Assembly (NCBI GenBank): GCA_021838635.1 | Contig: JAKCDC010000004.1 | Span: 62,001-126,000 of the forward strand | DNA: 64,000 nt | Direction: 5' to 3' | Origin: Pseudomonadota bacterium | GTDB lineage: Bacteria; Pseudomonadota; Gammaproteobacteria; Steroidobacterales; Steroidobacteraceae | Part shown: positions 53,454 through 61,869 of the stretch, piece by piece | How positions within the stretch are numbered: position 1 is the stretch's first letter | How the letters are laid out: the number at the start of each line of letters is the position of its first letter | The notes under the pieces: model-generated | Told to the model about the DNA's origin: nothing | Seen by the model: only the letters and a program-made list of their open reading frames with translations | Database searches by the model: none | Made by a program: the position numbers and the translations under genes

Positions 53454-56018
53454 TCAAAGCCATTTCATCAGGCCCATACCGAGCGGGTGCACGAGCAGCT
53501 CGTGCCAGGGGTAGATGCGCACCTCGGTCGCGAACTGGCCGCAACCCGGCGGCTCTGCTTCCAGCGCGAAGACTGCCGCTCCATCGGTCCACTCCCCGGT
53601 GTGACGCAGCGGCGTACCCCACACGCCCGGGCGCGGCTGCGTGCTGAACGCGCACAGCGGCGGCGGCTCAGTGCTCGAATGCGGCAGCAGCCGTCGGGCA
53701 TGGAATTCGATGCGCACGTCCTCAGGCTGCAGGCCGCGCAGATGCGCCGCGACGCGCAGGCGCACGCGCTGTTCGCGGGTGAGCTCGGCCGAAGCATCCT
53801 CCAGCAGCCGCAGATCGATGCGGTTCCAGGCGCCGCGGATGCGTTGCTGCCATTCGGCCAGCTGGCGGGCGCCCGCATAGTTGTTCGCCGCGAGCCGACG
53901 ATGCTGCTCGGCGGCCGGGCGGTAGAGCTTCTCGGTGTAATCTCGCAGCATGCGGTCCATATTGAACCGCGGGATGACGGTCATCATGGCCTGCTTGGCG
54001 CGCCGGATCCACTCGCTCGAGCGTCCGTTGACATCGCGCTGGTAATAGAGCGGGATCACTTCTTCCTGCAGCGTGTGCAGGATCAGTTCCGACTCGATCG
54101 CATCGCGCCGGTCCCAGTCCTGCACGTCGGACGGCGGGATGCCCCAGCCGTTGTCCGCCATGCAGCCCTCGGCCCACCAGCCATCGAGAACACTCAGATT
54201 CAGGCGGCCGTTGATAGCGGCCTTGATGCCCGAAGTGCCGCTCGCCTCAAGCGGCGCGATCGGCGTGTTGAGCCAGACGTCGACGCCCGAGACCAGCGAG
54301 CGGGCGAGCTGCAGGTCGTAGTCCTCGAGAAACACGATGCGGCCGATGAACTCCGGGGAGGTCATCAGCTGGCGGATCTCGCGCAACACCTGCTTACCCG
54401 GCTCGTCGGCCGGATGCGCCTTGCCCGCGAACAGCAATACCACCGGGCGGTCCGGGTCGTTGAGCAGGCGGGCGAGCCGCGCCCGGTCCCGCAGCAGCAG
54501 CGTGGCGCGCTTATAAGTGGCGAAGCGGCGCGCGAAACCGATGGTCAGCACATCGGGACGGGTCGGATCGAGCAGCCGCGTGATGCGTGCCAGCTGTGCC
54601 AGGCTCAGACCCTTGCGCCGGTACTCACGCTCCAGCCGCTGGCGCACCGCATCGAGCATCTTGGACTTGACCGCCTGCGACGTCTCCCAGAACCGCTCAT
54701 CGGGCACCGTCTCGAGGCCGGCCCAGAACGCCACATCATTCAGCCGCTCGCCCCAGTCGGGACCGAGCTCGGCGTCGAACAGGCCGCCCCAGAGCTTGTG
54801 CAGGAAGGTCGGCACGTGCACCCCATTGGTGACGAACCCGACCGGATTGTCTTCGGGGCGGATCTCCGGCCAGTGATCGGCACACAGCTGCGCGGAGACG
54901 GCGCCGTGGATGCGGCTGACCCCGTTGATGTGGCGCGCGCCATTCAACGCCAGACGGGTCATATTGAACATGCCCGGCACCGACGGGGCGCTGCCGAGTT
55001 CGAGAAAGCGCTCGACGGGCAGACCCAGGTCGTTGATGAAATCCTGGAAGTGCTCGAGGATCAGGCCGTGCCCGAACGCATCGTGACCGGCCGCTACGGG
55101 CGTGTGCGTGGTGAACACGCAGGCGGCCGCGGTTGCCTCCAACGCCGCCTCGAAGGGCAGGTCGCGGCTCATGTGCTCGCGCATCAGCTCCAGGATCAGG
55201 AACGCCGCGTGGCCCTCGTTGAGGTGCCAGGCCGCCGGTGCGAGCCCCAGCGCGCGCAGCGCGCGCACCCCACCGATGCCGAGGATCATCTCCTGGCGCA
55301 CGCGGGTCGACTCGTCCCCGCCGTACAGCCGCCGGGTGATGTCCCGGTCCGAGGGCGCATTCCCGGGCGTATTGGTGTCGAGCAGATACACCGGCACCCG
55401 GCCCGCCTGTGCCCGCCAGATTCGCGCGCTGACGTCGCGTCCGCCGATGGGCACGGCGATCGAGATCCATCGTCCGCTGGCGTCGCGCACCGGCTCGACC
55501 GGCAGGTCCCGCGGGTCATGCGCTTTGTACTCAGCGTGCTGGACGCCGTCGTCATCGACTGTCTGGGTGAAGTAACCCTGCTCGTACAGCAGTCCGATTG
55601 CCACGAAATGCGAACCGGCATCGCTTGCGGCCTTGCAGTAGTCCCCTGCCAGCACCCCGAGGCCCCCCGAGTAGATCGGAAAACTCTCGTGAAAACCGTA
55701 TTCGGCGCAGAAGTACGCCACCAACGGCGCGTCCGCTGGAGGCTTCGCGGCGAGGTAGGTGTCCAGCAGCTGCAGCGCGGCGTGGTAGCGCCCCAGGTAC
55801 TGCGGGTCGCCCGCCGCCTGGTCGAGCGCGGACTGGCGCACGCAGCGCAGCATCAGCCGTGGGTTGCCGCCGCATTGCTTCCACAGCTCAGGCTCCAGGT
55901 CCTCGAACAGGGCACGGATCGGCCGATGCCAGCTGAAAAACAGGTTGCTGGCGAGTGCCGGCAGGCGCGCGAGCGCCTCGGGAATGACGGGGGTGATTTC
56001 GAGCAGGGTATTGCGCAT
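53454..56018 (-). CDS. glgP: Alpha-glucan (glycogen/maltodextrin) phosphorylase, short type
   Basis: 854 residues of GT35. It releases glucose-1-phosphate from alpha-1,4-glucans with PLP as cofactor. The PLP lysine is in LEASGTSGIKAAINGRLNLS, followed by DGWWAEGC as in the bacterial short-type subfamily. The phosphate-binding and catalytic segments are FAGKAHPADEPGK, RIVFLEDYDLQLARSL and HLNEGHAAFLILELMREH. The N-terminal region FSWHRPIRALFEDL fits the subfamily, which differs from E. coli MalP. It is first gene of the minus-strand glucan cluster. The ATG at 56018 is the family start. Confidence 0.95.
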   Translation of the reverse strand: MRNTLLEITPVIPEALARLPALASNLFFSWHRPIRALFEDLEPELWKQCGGNPRLMLRCVRQSALDQAAGDPQYLGRYHAALQLLDTYLAAKPPADAPLVAYFCAEYGFHESFPIYSGGLGVLAGDYCKAASDAGSHFVAIGLLYEQGYFTQTVDDDGVQHAEYKAHDPRDLPVEPVRDASGRWISIAVPIGGRDVSARIWRAQAGRVPVYLLDTNTPGNAPSDRDITRRLYGGDESTRVRQEMILGIGGVRALRALGLAPAAWHLNEGHAAFLILELMREHMSRDLPFEAALEATAAACVFTTHTPVAAGHDAFGHGLILEHFQDFINDLGLPVERFLELGSAPSVPGMFNMTRLALNGARHINGVSRIHGAVSAQLCADHWPEIRPEDNPVGFVTNGVHVPTFLHKLWGGLFDAELGPDWGERLNDVAFWAGLETVPDERFWETSQAVKSKMLDAVRQRLEREYRRKGLSLAQLARITRLLDPTRPDVLTIGFARRFATYKRATLLLRDRARLARLLNDPDRPVVLLFAGKAHPADEPGKQVLREIRQLMTSPEFIGRIVFLEDYDLQLARSLVSGVDVWLNTPIAPLEASGTSGIKAAINGRLNLSVLDGWWAEGCMADNGWGIPPSDVQDWDRRDAIESELILHTLQEEVIPLYYQRDVNGRSSEWIRRAKQAMMTVIPRFNMDRMLRDYTEKLYRPAAEQHRRLAANNYAGARQLAEWQQRIRGAWNRIDLRLLEDASAELTREQRVRLRVAAHLRGLQPEDVRIEFHARRLLPHSSTEPPPLCAFSTQPRPGVWGTPLRHTGEWTDGAAVFALEAEPPGCGQFATEVRIYPWHELLVHPLGMGLMKWL

Positions 56019-56167
56019 GGCACCGGGACTGGAAACGAGGGTTGCCCGGAAAGTCTAGCTGCTTCCGACCGCTTGTGCGCGCATCGGATCACGCACCTTT
56101 GCGGTGCATCCCACCCCTGGGCCGCCTGTGCGAGAATGCCGAGCCGTCGCGCAAGCTGGAGCGTGTC

Positions 56168-56671
56168 ATGGGAAGCGGTCTGAGCATTCGGGCGGGAATT
56201 TCGGCCACGCTCGCCGCGGGGCTGCTGGCGGGGCTTGCCTCTGTGCCGGCGCGCGCGCAGTCGATGGCGCTAGAGAATCTCGATCATTTTCCTCGCGCCA
56301 CGCTCGTGATCGGGACCGGCGGAGGCGTACACCGCTTCCGGGCCTGGATCGCCAATACCCCGGCTCGCCAGGCCCAGGGACTGATGTTTGTGCGCGACCT
56401 ACCCGCCGATGAGGGCATGGTTTTCCCCATGAATCCACCGCGGGTGGCCCAGTTCTGGATGGCCAACACCTACATTCCGCTCGACATGCTGTTCGTGGCC
56501 CCCGGCGGGCGCATCGAGAGGATCACGGCCAACGCCAAGCCGTTCTCGCTGCAGACCATCAGCTCCGGGGAGCCCGTCGAAGCGGTGATCGAGATCAGGG
56601 GCGGTGAGGCGCGCGCCCTCGGCATTACCGTCGGTTCGCTCGTCCGCTGGACGCTCGTCGCAGCGAAATAG
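56168..56671 (+). CDS. Secreted DUF192 family protein
   Basis: 167 residues with a signal peptide (hydrophobic AGISATLAAGLLAGLASV, cleavage near ARAQS). The DUF192 core follows: RFRAWIANTPARQAQGLMF, RDLPADEGMVFPMNPPRVA, FWMANTYIPLDMLFVAPGGR. The conserved Met/Asn/Thr-rich IPLD strand is diagnostic. Function is unknown. The ATG at 56168 follows a weak TGGAG; the longer frame to 56042 is outside the family. It is followed by a 424-bp gene-free stretch, whose early part has a short stem and T run near 56664-56684 that could be a weak terminator. Confidence 0.85.
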   Translation: MGSGLSIRAGISATLAAGLLAGLASVPARAQSMALENLDHFPRATLVIGTGGGVHRFRAWIANTPARQAQGLMFVRDLPADEGMVFPMNPPRVAQFWMANTYIPLDMLFVAPGGRIERITANAKPFSLQTISSGEPVEAVIEIRGGEARALGITVGSLVRWTLVAAK

Positions 56672-57095
56672 CCGCTTTTTTCGGCCATTTCCGTCCCGCA
56701 CCTGCGGCGGCCCTCCGCGCGGCCTGCAGGCCTGAATCCGGCGCGCCATGGGCCAGGTCGGTGCGGCGGCCCCTGGCGCGCCGGTGCTCGAAAATGCAGT
56801 CTCGCCACACGATGGTTGACATATGTTGCGCGCGCGCCACGAAACGTTGTGCGCTGGATGCTTTAAAAACACATTTATAATCAATAGTTTGTATGTTTTT
56901 GCTGCGATCCGTCGCGGTATGTTTCGCATTCTCGCTTTACTTGCGCAGGGACGTCGTTTAGTGTCCGCCACAAGCCTTCTGAGGCACAGTGTGCTGTGCC
57001 CTCAGGAGCGGTTTTTTTTAGGAATCGCTCGAAGGCCTCGGGCCAACAATCAAATGCGAAGGCGAACCCTAAGGTCGCCGCGGAGAACAGTCATC
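56672..57095 (+). promoter_or_regulatory. TonB-receptor 5' leader region with -10 box
   Basis: A gene-free stretch before the GTG at 57096. It includes a perfect TATAAT (56876-56881) in an AT-rich patch; a TTGACA at 56816-56821 and a TTGTGC at 56847-56852 are possible -35 boxes, neither at ideal distance. The predicted RNA would start near 56888 and pass through the intrinsic terminator at 56976-57019 before reaching the gene. The frame upstream of 57096 stays open but is not protein-like. Confidence 0.5.
56976..57019 (+). terminator. Intrinsic terminator inside the TonB-receptor leader
   Basis: A stem with arms about 56976-56989 and 56994-57008 (TCTGAGGCACAG against CTGTGCCCTCAGG, one bulged C) has a 4-base loop. 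It is followed by CGG and eight T residues (57012-57019). It lies 77 bases before the receptor GTG at 57096 and within the predicted transcript, so it could be an attenuator, or the end of a small RNA of about 130 nucleotides. Confidence 0.65.
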
Positions 57096-59912
57096 GTGGA
57101 AAACTACACTGTCAGACATGCCGTCAGACGCGCGCTCGCCATTGGCGCGATCGTTGCGGTGGGCGCAGGGGCGATGCTTGCGAATGCGAGTCCCGCGCCG
57201 ATGCCGAAGGCGGGTGCTCAGTCGGTACCTGCACCGGCGGCTCAGGCGAAGAAGAATGACTCGGCATCGGTCCTGCAGACCATCGTGGTCACCGGCACCA
57301 TGATCCCGAGATCTTCCGCCGAGACCGCGGAAGCCATCACGATCATCAAGGCCTCGACCCTGAAGAATCTAGGTGTGACGAACGTCGAACAGGCACTCGG
57401 CACCGTGACCTCGAACGCCCCGGCGCTGAACATTGCGCAGTCCGTCGGCACGTTCTCCGGCGGCGGCACCTATGCCGATCTGCGCGGCCTCGGCACCGGC
57501 CGCACGCTGGTGCTGCTCGACGGCCACCGCCTCGCCAACAACGCGTTCAGCGGCAATGCGGTCGACCTGAGCGGTATCCCGTTCTCGGCGATCTCGAACA
57601 TCCAGGTGCTGCGCGAGGGCGCCTCGGCACTGTACGGATCCGACGCGATCGCCGGCGTCGTCAACTTCATCACCAAGCGCAATTATCAGGGCGCTGAGGT
57701 CCAGGCCAATCTTGATCACCCGCAGGGCGCCGGTGGCGGCTCTGGCGATCTGAGCTTCACCTATGGCCATGGCGACCTGGTTCGCGACGGCTACAATTTC
57801 ATGATCACGGGCAGCTACAGCCGCCAGCAGGAACTGCGCGCGACCCAGCGCTCGTTCACGGCGGCGGGTTTCTACCCGTCGCTCGGTGATTCCGCGACCA
57901 ACAACCCGGGAACGTGGCCGGCGACCATCATTGATGGCAACGGCAACTACTGGCAGCCGGACTTCCCGGCCTGCACGGGCAATCCGTATCTGACCACGTA
58001 TTTCGGCAATTGCGCCTACCGGTATTCAGCCGCGACGGATCTGCTGCCGAAGTCGTACGAAGCGTCTGCGTTGGTATCCTTCACCAAGGAGCTGCCAGAC
58101 AACAACACGTTGAGGATCCAGTACTTCTATAGCCGCTCCAAGGTCACGGCCTGGTCCGGCCCGATGTTCTACTTCTTCCAGATGACGCCGCAGGCCGACC
58201 CGACCTACTACCCGACCGGCGCGGGACTCACCTGCGAGACGCAGTACCAGGGCGCCCCGTGCTCCGCTCCGCCGGCACTGAGCCAGGGCATCGATGCGGT
58301 CTGGACCGACCCCAACAACAACCGCTATGGCGACAACATCAACACCGAGCAGCGGGCGTTGGTGACGTTCGCTGGTGACAATGCGGGTTGGAATTACCAC
58401 TTCAACCTGAACTTCAGTCAGAACCTGAACTCCGATGGCAACGTCGGGGGTTATCCGAATGAGGCAATACTTGCCCCGAACGGCGTGCTGAGCAACCTGA
58501 TCAACCCCTTCGGCCCGCAGAGCTCGGCCGGACAGGCGTTGATCAACAGCAGCTACGTCAACGGCGTTTACCAGCATGGCAAGATGCAGCGCTGGAGCGT
58601 CAGTGCTCACGCCAGCCATCGTCTCGGCGATGCGTTCCACGCCGGGCATGATGCAGTCCTCGCCCTTGGGTTCAGCGTGCGTGGCAACAAGTTCCAGACT
58701 GCCACTACGCCGTACAATAATCTCGTCCAGGCCGCGACGGGTCTGACGGCGTTTGCAGTCCAGGGCAGCCGCACGGCGCAGGCCGTGTTCGCCGAGTTGA
58801 ACGTGCCGATGTCGAAGAGCCTCGATGTCGACATTTCCGATCGCGAAGACCGCTACAGCGACTTCGGCCGTACCAACAACGGCAAGGTCACGGTGCGCTA
58901 CCAGCCGTCGCGCTATGTGACTTTCCGTGGAGCTGCGTCCACCGGCTTCCGCGCGCCGACTCTGTACGATCTGTATGACCCGAACACCATGTCCGCCTCG
59001 ACCAGCGGCTCCATGGGCAGCGGCAATCCGTTCTGCACGCCGGGGAACTACAACACGGAGTGGACGCCGAACGTCTGCAACACGCAGGGACTCGGGCTGT
59101 TCGGCGGCAACAGGAAGCTGACGCCGGAAACGTCCGAGAACTTCGACCTGGGTGTGATCGTGGCGCCGGTGCGTAACCTCGGTATCACGCTCGATTACTA
59201 TCGGATCCTGCTGAAGAACACCATTGGAAGTGTTCCGGCCACGGCCATCTACGGCAACCCGACCCAGTTCTCGAGCTACATCGTGCCGAACAATCAGGGC
59301 ACGCTCACGCCGTCGATCGAGGAGGCTACGTACTGCACTCCGTACTCGGCGCCGACCTGCGGTTACGTCACCGTGAATCTGCAGAATACCGGTCAAATTA
59401 CCACCGACGGGTTTGACCTCAGCGTCCAGTACTCGCAGCAGACTCGGTGGGGTGTGTTCCGCGAGGACCTGGAGGGGACCGCGGTCACGCAGTTCCGCTT
59501 GCAGCAGTACAACGGCGGCCCGGTGCTCAACCTGGTCGGCTGGTACAACGGTGGAAACGAGCCGGCGATGCGCTGGCAGCACCTGCTGCGGGTCGACTGG
59601 ACCAGCCCGCAGGGTAAGTGGGGTGCTGGCCTCAGCAATCGGTTCTACTCGTCCTACATCGACGAATTTGGGGTCGGACCGACCAACAATGGCCCGCAGC
59701 GCACGGTGGGCAGCCAGTCGACTTGGGACACCTACGTGTCTTACAAGCCGGTTCACGGCCTGAGGGTGCTGTTCGGCATTCGTAATCTGCTCAATACGAA
59801 CCCGCCGTTCACGAACTCCGCCCAGGGTAACTTTGCAGCGGGCTACAACTCGCTGTACTCGAACCCGATCGGACGGGATTTCTACCTGAATCTGAGCTAC
59901 AAGTTCCTCTGA
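57096..59912 (+). CDS. TonB-dependent outer-membrane receptor
   Basis: 938 residues. A signal peptide (AIGAIVAVGAGAMLANAS) is followed by a TonB-box-like and plug domain: LQTIVVTGTMI, then NAPALNIAQSVG and the plug signature DLRGLGTGRTLVLLDGHRL and REGASALYGSDAIAGVVNF. The barrel ends with LYSNPIGRDFYLNLSYKFL, the terminal aromatic residue required for assembly. The substrate is unknown. Start: GTG 57096 with GGAG 10 bases upstream is preferred over ATG 57054 and still longer frames, because it begins just before the signal peptide. It is followed by two stem-loops and an intrinsic terminator before the protease gene. Confidence 0.93.
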   Translation: MENYTVRHAVRRALAIGAIVAVGAGAMLANASPAPMPKAGAQSVPAPAAQAKKNDSASVLQTIVVTGTMIPRSSAETAEAITIIKASTLKNLGVTNVEQALGTVTSNAPALNIAQSVGTFSGGGTYADLRGLGTGRTLVLLDGHRLANNAFSGNAVDLSGIPFSAISNIQVLREGASALYGSDAIAGVVNFITKRNYQGAEVQANLDHPQGAGGGSGDLSFTYGHGDLVRDGYNFMITGSYSRQQELRATQRSFTAAGFYPSLGDSATNNPGTWPATIIDGNGNYWQPDFPACTGNPYLTTYFGNCAYRYSAATDLLPKSYEASALVSFTKELPDNNTLRIQYFYSRSKVTAWSGPMFYFFQMTPQADPTYYPTGAGLTCETQYQGAPCSAPPALSQGIDAVWTDPNNNRYGDNINTEQRALVTFAGDNAGWNYHFNLNFSQNLNSDGNVGGYPNEAILAPNGVLSNLINPFGPQSSAGQALINSSYVNGVYQHGKMQRWSVSAHASHRLGDAFHAGHDAVLALGFSVRGNKFQTATTPYNNLVQAATGLTAFAVQGSRTAQAVFAELNVPMSKSLDVDISDREDRYSDFGRTNNGKVTVRYQPSRYVTFRGAASTGFRAPTLYDLYDPNTMSASTSGSMGSGNPFCTPGNYNTEWTPNVCNTQGLGLFGGNRKLTPETSENFDLGVIVAPVRNLGITLDYYRILLKNTIGSVPATAIYGNPTQFSSYIVPNNQGTLTPSIEEATYCTPYSAPTCGYVTVNLQNTGQITTDGFDLSVQYSQQTRWGVFREDLEGTAVTQFRLQQYNGGPVLNLVGWYNGGNEPAMRWQHLLRVDWTSPQGKWGAGLSNRFYSSYIDEFGVGPTNNGPQRTVGSQSTWDTYVSYKPVHGLRVLFGIRNLLNTNPPFTNSAQGNFAAGYNSLYSNPIGRDFYLNLSYKFL

Positions 59913-59937
59913 TCCTTCGGCCCTCTCGTGCCGTCGT

Positions 59938-59998
59938 CGGGTACCCGCCGCTGCGGCGGGTACCCGCGAGGGGCGAGCTGGCGTAGTGCGCGTGCACT
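59938..59998 (+). repeat. Two stem-loops after the TonB-receptor gene
   Basis: A perfect 13-bp stem CGGGTACCCGCCG/CGGCGGGTACCCG (59938-59950 and 59954-59966) with a 3-base loop begins 25 bases after the stop codon. A smaller one, AGTGC/GCACT (59985-59998), follows. Neither has a T run; they may protect the 3' end or assist termination. Confidence 0.55.
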
Positions 59999-60035
59999 GC
60001 ACCTCTTGCCACGGCCACGCTGATGGTTTGATTCA

Positions 60036-60062
60036 AAGCCCCGCCTCGTGCGGGGCTTTTTT
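60036..60062 (+). terminator. Intrinsic terminator of the TonB-receptor gene
   Basis: AAGCCCCGC (60036-60044) pairs with GCGGGGCTT (60050-60058) around a 5-base loop and runs into TTTTTT (60057-60062). It separates the receptor from the protease gene, which must have its own promoter or rely on read-through. Confidence 0.9.
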
Positions 60063-60137
60063 ATGTGGCGAGACACCGCCGGTATCCGGTGGCCGGCGTA
60101 TAGTGGCCAGCGGCGCTCGTGAGGTCGCGGAAAACTC

Positions 60138-61097
60138 GTGAAGGCCTTCGGCGGTGTCCTGTGCGTGCTGGCTTTACTGCCCGCGGTGGCGATGGCGGTG
60201 GCCAGTCCTCATGGGACGGCGACGGCCAACGTGCCGAGTCTGCTCTCCTCGGCACCTGCCCGACTCAATCCTCTCGGTCAGATCGTCGTTCCCGTCCTGA
60301 TCGACGGCCGCGGGCCTTTCCCGTTTCTGGTCGACACCGGTGCGAACGGCTCAGTCATCGCCCCGCGGCTGGTCAAGGCACTGGGTTTGATCCCGCGGGA
60401 GGGGCGGGTGGAGCGCGTCGAAGGGGTGACCGGGACGCAGCCGCTGCCCTGGGTGACCGTTCGCCGGCTGCAGATCGGACGGATCGTGAAGCGCGAGGTG
60501 CGCATGCCGGTCTGTTCAACGCCGATCATGACCCAGGTCGATGGCATTCTCGGCATGGCGGGGTTCGGTCCGGTGCGGATCGCGGTCGATTTTCGCGATC
60601 ACCGCGTGGCGATTGATCGCTCCAGCCGCGGGCCGATGTGGGGCTTCCTCGACATCCGCGCGGTGCGTACCCCGGGCGGCTTGCTCATGATCCAGGCGCG
60701 AGTCGATGGCATCGCGGTTGAGGCGGTGATCGACACCGGGTCGCCCGTGACCTTGGGTAATCCCGCACTGCGCAAGGCATTGCTGTCGCACAACCGCTCG
60801 GGGGTCACGACGCCGATTTACGGCGTGACGCAGCAGGTATCTTCGGGCTCAACTGTGGTGGCGCCCACGCTCATTCTCGGGCCCGTGGCGATTCAGCACC
60901 TGCCGATCGTCTACTCCGATGTACCGATCTTTCGGGAATGGAACCTGCAGGCAAAGCCCGCAGTGATCATCGGCACGGATGTGTTACGCGTTGCCGATTC
61001 GCTGGTGCTCGATTATCCCCGCTCCCGGGTCTACATCCTGCCCGCGCCGCCGCCGATTTCCATGCTGGCGGCGGCAGGCTTTCAGCCGGGCGGATAA
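60138..61097 (+). CDS. Secreted aspartyl protease-like protein with two DTG motifs
   Basis: 319 residues with a signal peptide (GGVLCVLALLPAVAMA). Two retropepsin-like catalytic motifs are visible in one chain: PFPFLVDTGANGSVIAPRL with Asp66 and VEAVIDTGSPVTLGNPAL with Asp199. So it may act as a single-chain bilobed protease, unlike retroviral proteases that need two subunits. Related bacterial proteins are annotated as aspartyl protease family, with little known function. The GTG at 60138 is followed by the signal peptide; no strong ribosome-binding site is seen. It lies after the terminator of the receptor gene and 106 bp before the dioxygenase gene. Confidence 0.82.
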   Translation: MKAFGGVLCVLALLPAVAMAVASPHGTATANVPSLLSSAPARLNPLGQIVVPVLIDGRGPFPFLVDTGANGSVIAPRLVKALGLIPREGRVERVEGVTGTQPLPWVTVRRLQIGRIVKREVRMPVCSTPIMTQVDGILGMAGFGPVRIAVDFRDHRVAIDRSSRGPMWGFLDIRAVRTPGGLLMIQARVDGIAVEAVIDTGSPVTLGNPALRKALLSHNRSGVTTPIYGVTQQVSSGSTVVAPTLILGPVAIQHLPIVYSDVPIFREWNLQAKPAVIIGTDVLRVADSLVLDYPRSRVYILPAPPPISMLAAAGFQPGG

Positions 61098-61203
61098 GCC
61101 GCTCGCGGCGCACCCGCACGGGACTCTGAGAATGCCCGGCCTCGCCCGGATCGCCGGCGCCGCTATACTGCACGGTGATCCTCTGCTGCGGGGTGGAGTC
61201 GCG

Positions 61204-61869
61204 ATGTTTCTGCAAATCGAACATTTCCTTACCGCCGCCGAGGTCGATTCGGTACGTGAACTGGCGCGCCAGACGCGCTTCATCGACGGCCGCAGTTCCA
61301 ATCCGCACAACCCCACCAAGCGCAGTCTGATTCCCGACCCGACCGATCCGCACGCGCAGCGTGCCGGCCAGCTTGCCCTCGGAGCCTTCCAGCGCAGCGA
61401 AATGGCACGCAATTTCGTGGTGCCGCGGCGCATCGCGGTGCCGCAGGTCGTGCGCTACGGAGCGGGCATGGGCTACGGGGCACACGTCGACGCCGCGTTC
61501 ATGACCCTCGGTCAGCAGCGGCTGCGCTCGGATGTCTCCTGTACCGTATTCCTGGGCGACCCGGACAGTTACGAGGGCGGTGAACTCGTGATCTATCTCG
61601 GCTCCCAACAGGTGCGGATCAAGGGCAAGGCGGGCGAGGCGGTGTTCTATCCCTCGACGACCCTGCACGAAGTCGCGCCGGTCACCTCCGGGGAGCGCTT
61701 GGTGATGATCACGTTCATCGAGAGCCAGATTGTCGCTGCTGCTGAGCGCGAGGTGCTGTTCCGGCTGAACGAGGTGCGCGTGCGCGAGGCGGAAACCATG
61801 GATCCGGTGAACCGCCTGCGCCTGAAAGCCGCGGCTGAAAACCTGCTGCGCATGTGGGCGCGGCTGTGA
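61204..61869 (+). CDS. PKHD-type Fe(II)/2-oxoglutarate dioxygenase (PiuC/YbiX-like)
   Basis: 221 residues. Family members carry a double-stranded beta-helix that binds Fe(II) and 2-oxoglutarate. The metal ligands are His94 and Asp96 (YGAHVDAAFM) and His155 (STTLHEVAPV), with Arg165 (SGERLVMITF) for 2-oxoglutarate. N-terminal FLTAAEVDSVRELARQTRFI and the C-terminal ARA/EVLFRLNEVRVREAE-like end match PiuC. Many are encoded near TonB-dependent receptors, as here. The ATG at 61204 has GGAG 6 bases upstream. The substrate is unknown. The stop overlaps the start of the sulfotransferase gene. Confidence 0.9.
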   Translation: MFLQIEHFLTAAEVDSVRELARQTRFIDGRSSNPHNPTKRSLIPDPTDPHAQRAGQLALGAFQRSEMARNFVVPRRIAVPQVVRYGAGMGYGAHVDAAFMTLGQQRLRSDVSCTVFLGDPDSYEGGELVIYLGSQQVRIKGKAGEAVFYPSTTLHEVAPVTSGERLVMITFIESQIVAAAEREVLFRLNEVRVREAETMDPVNRLRLKAAAENLLRMWARL

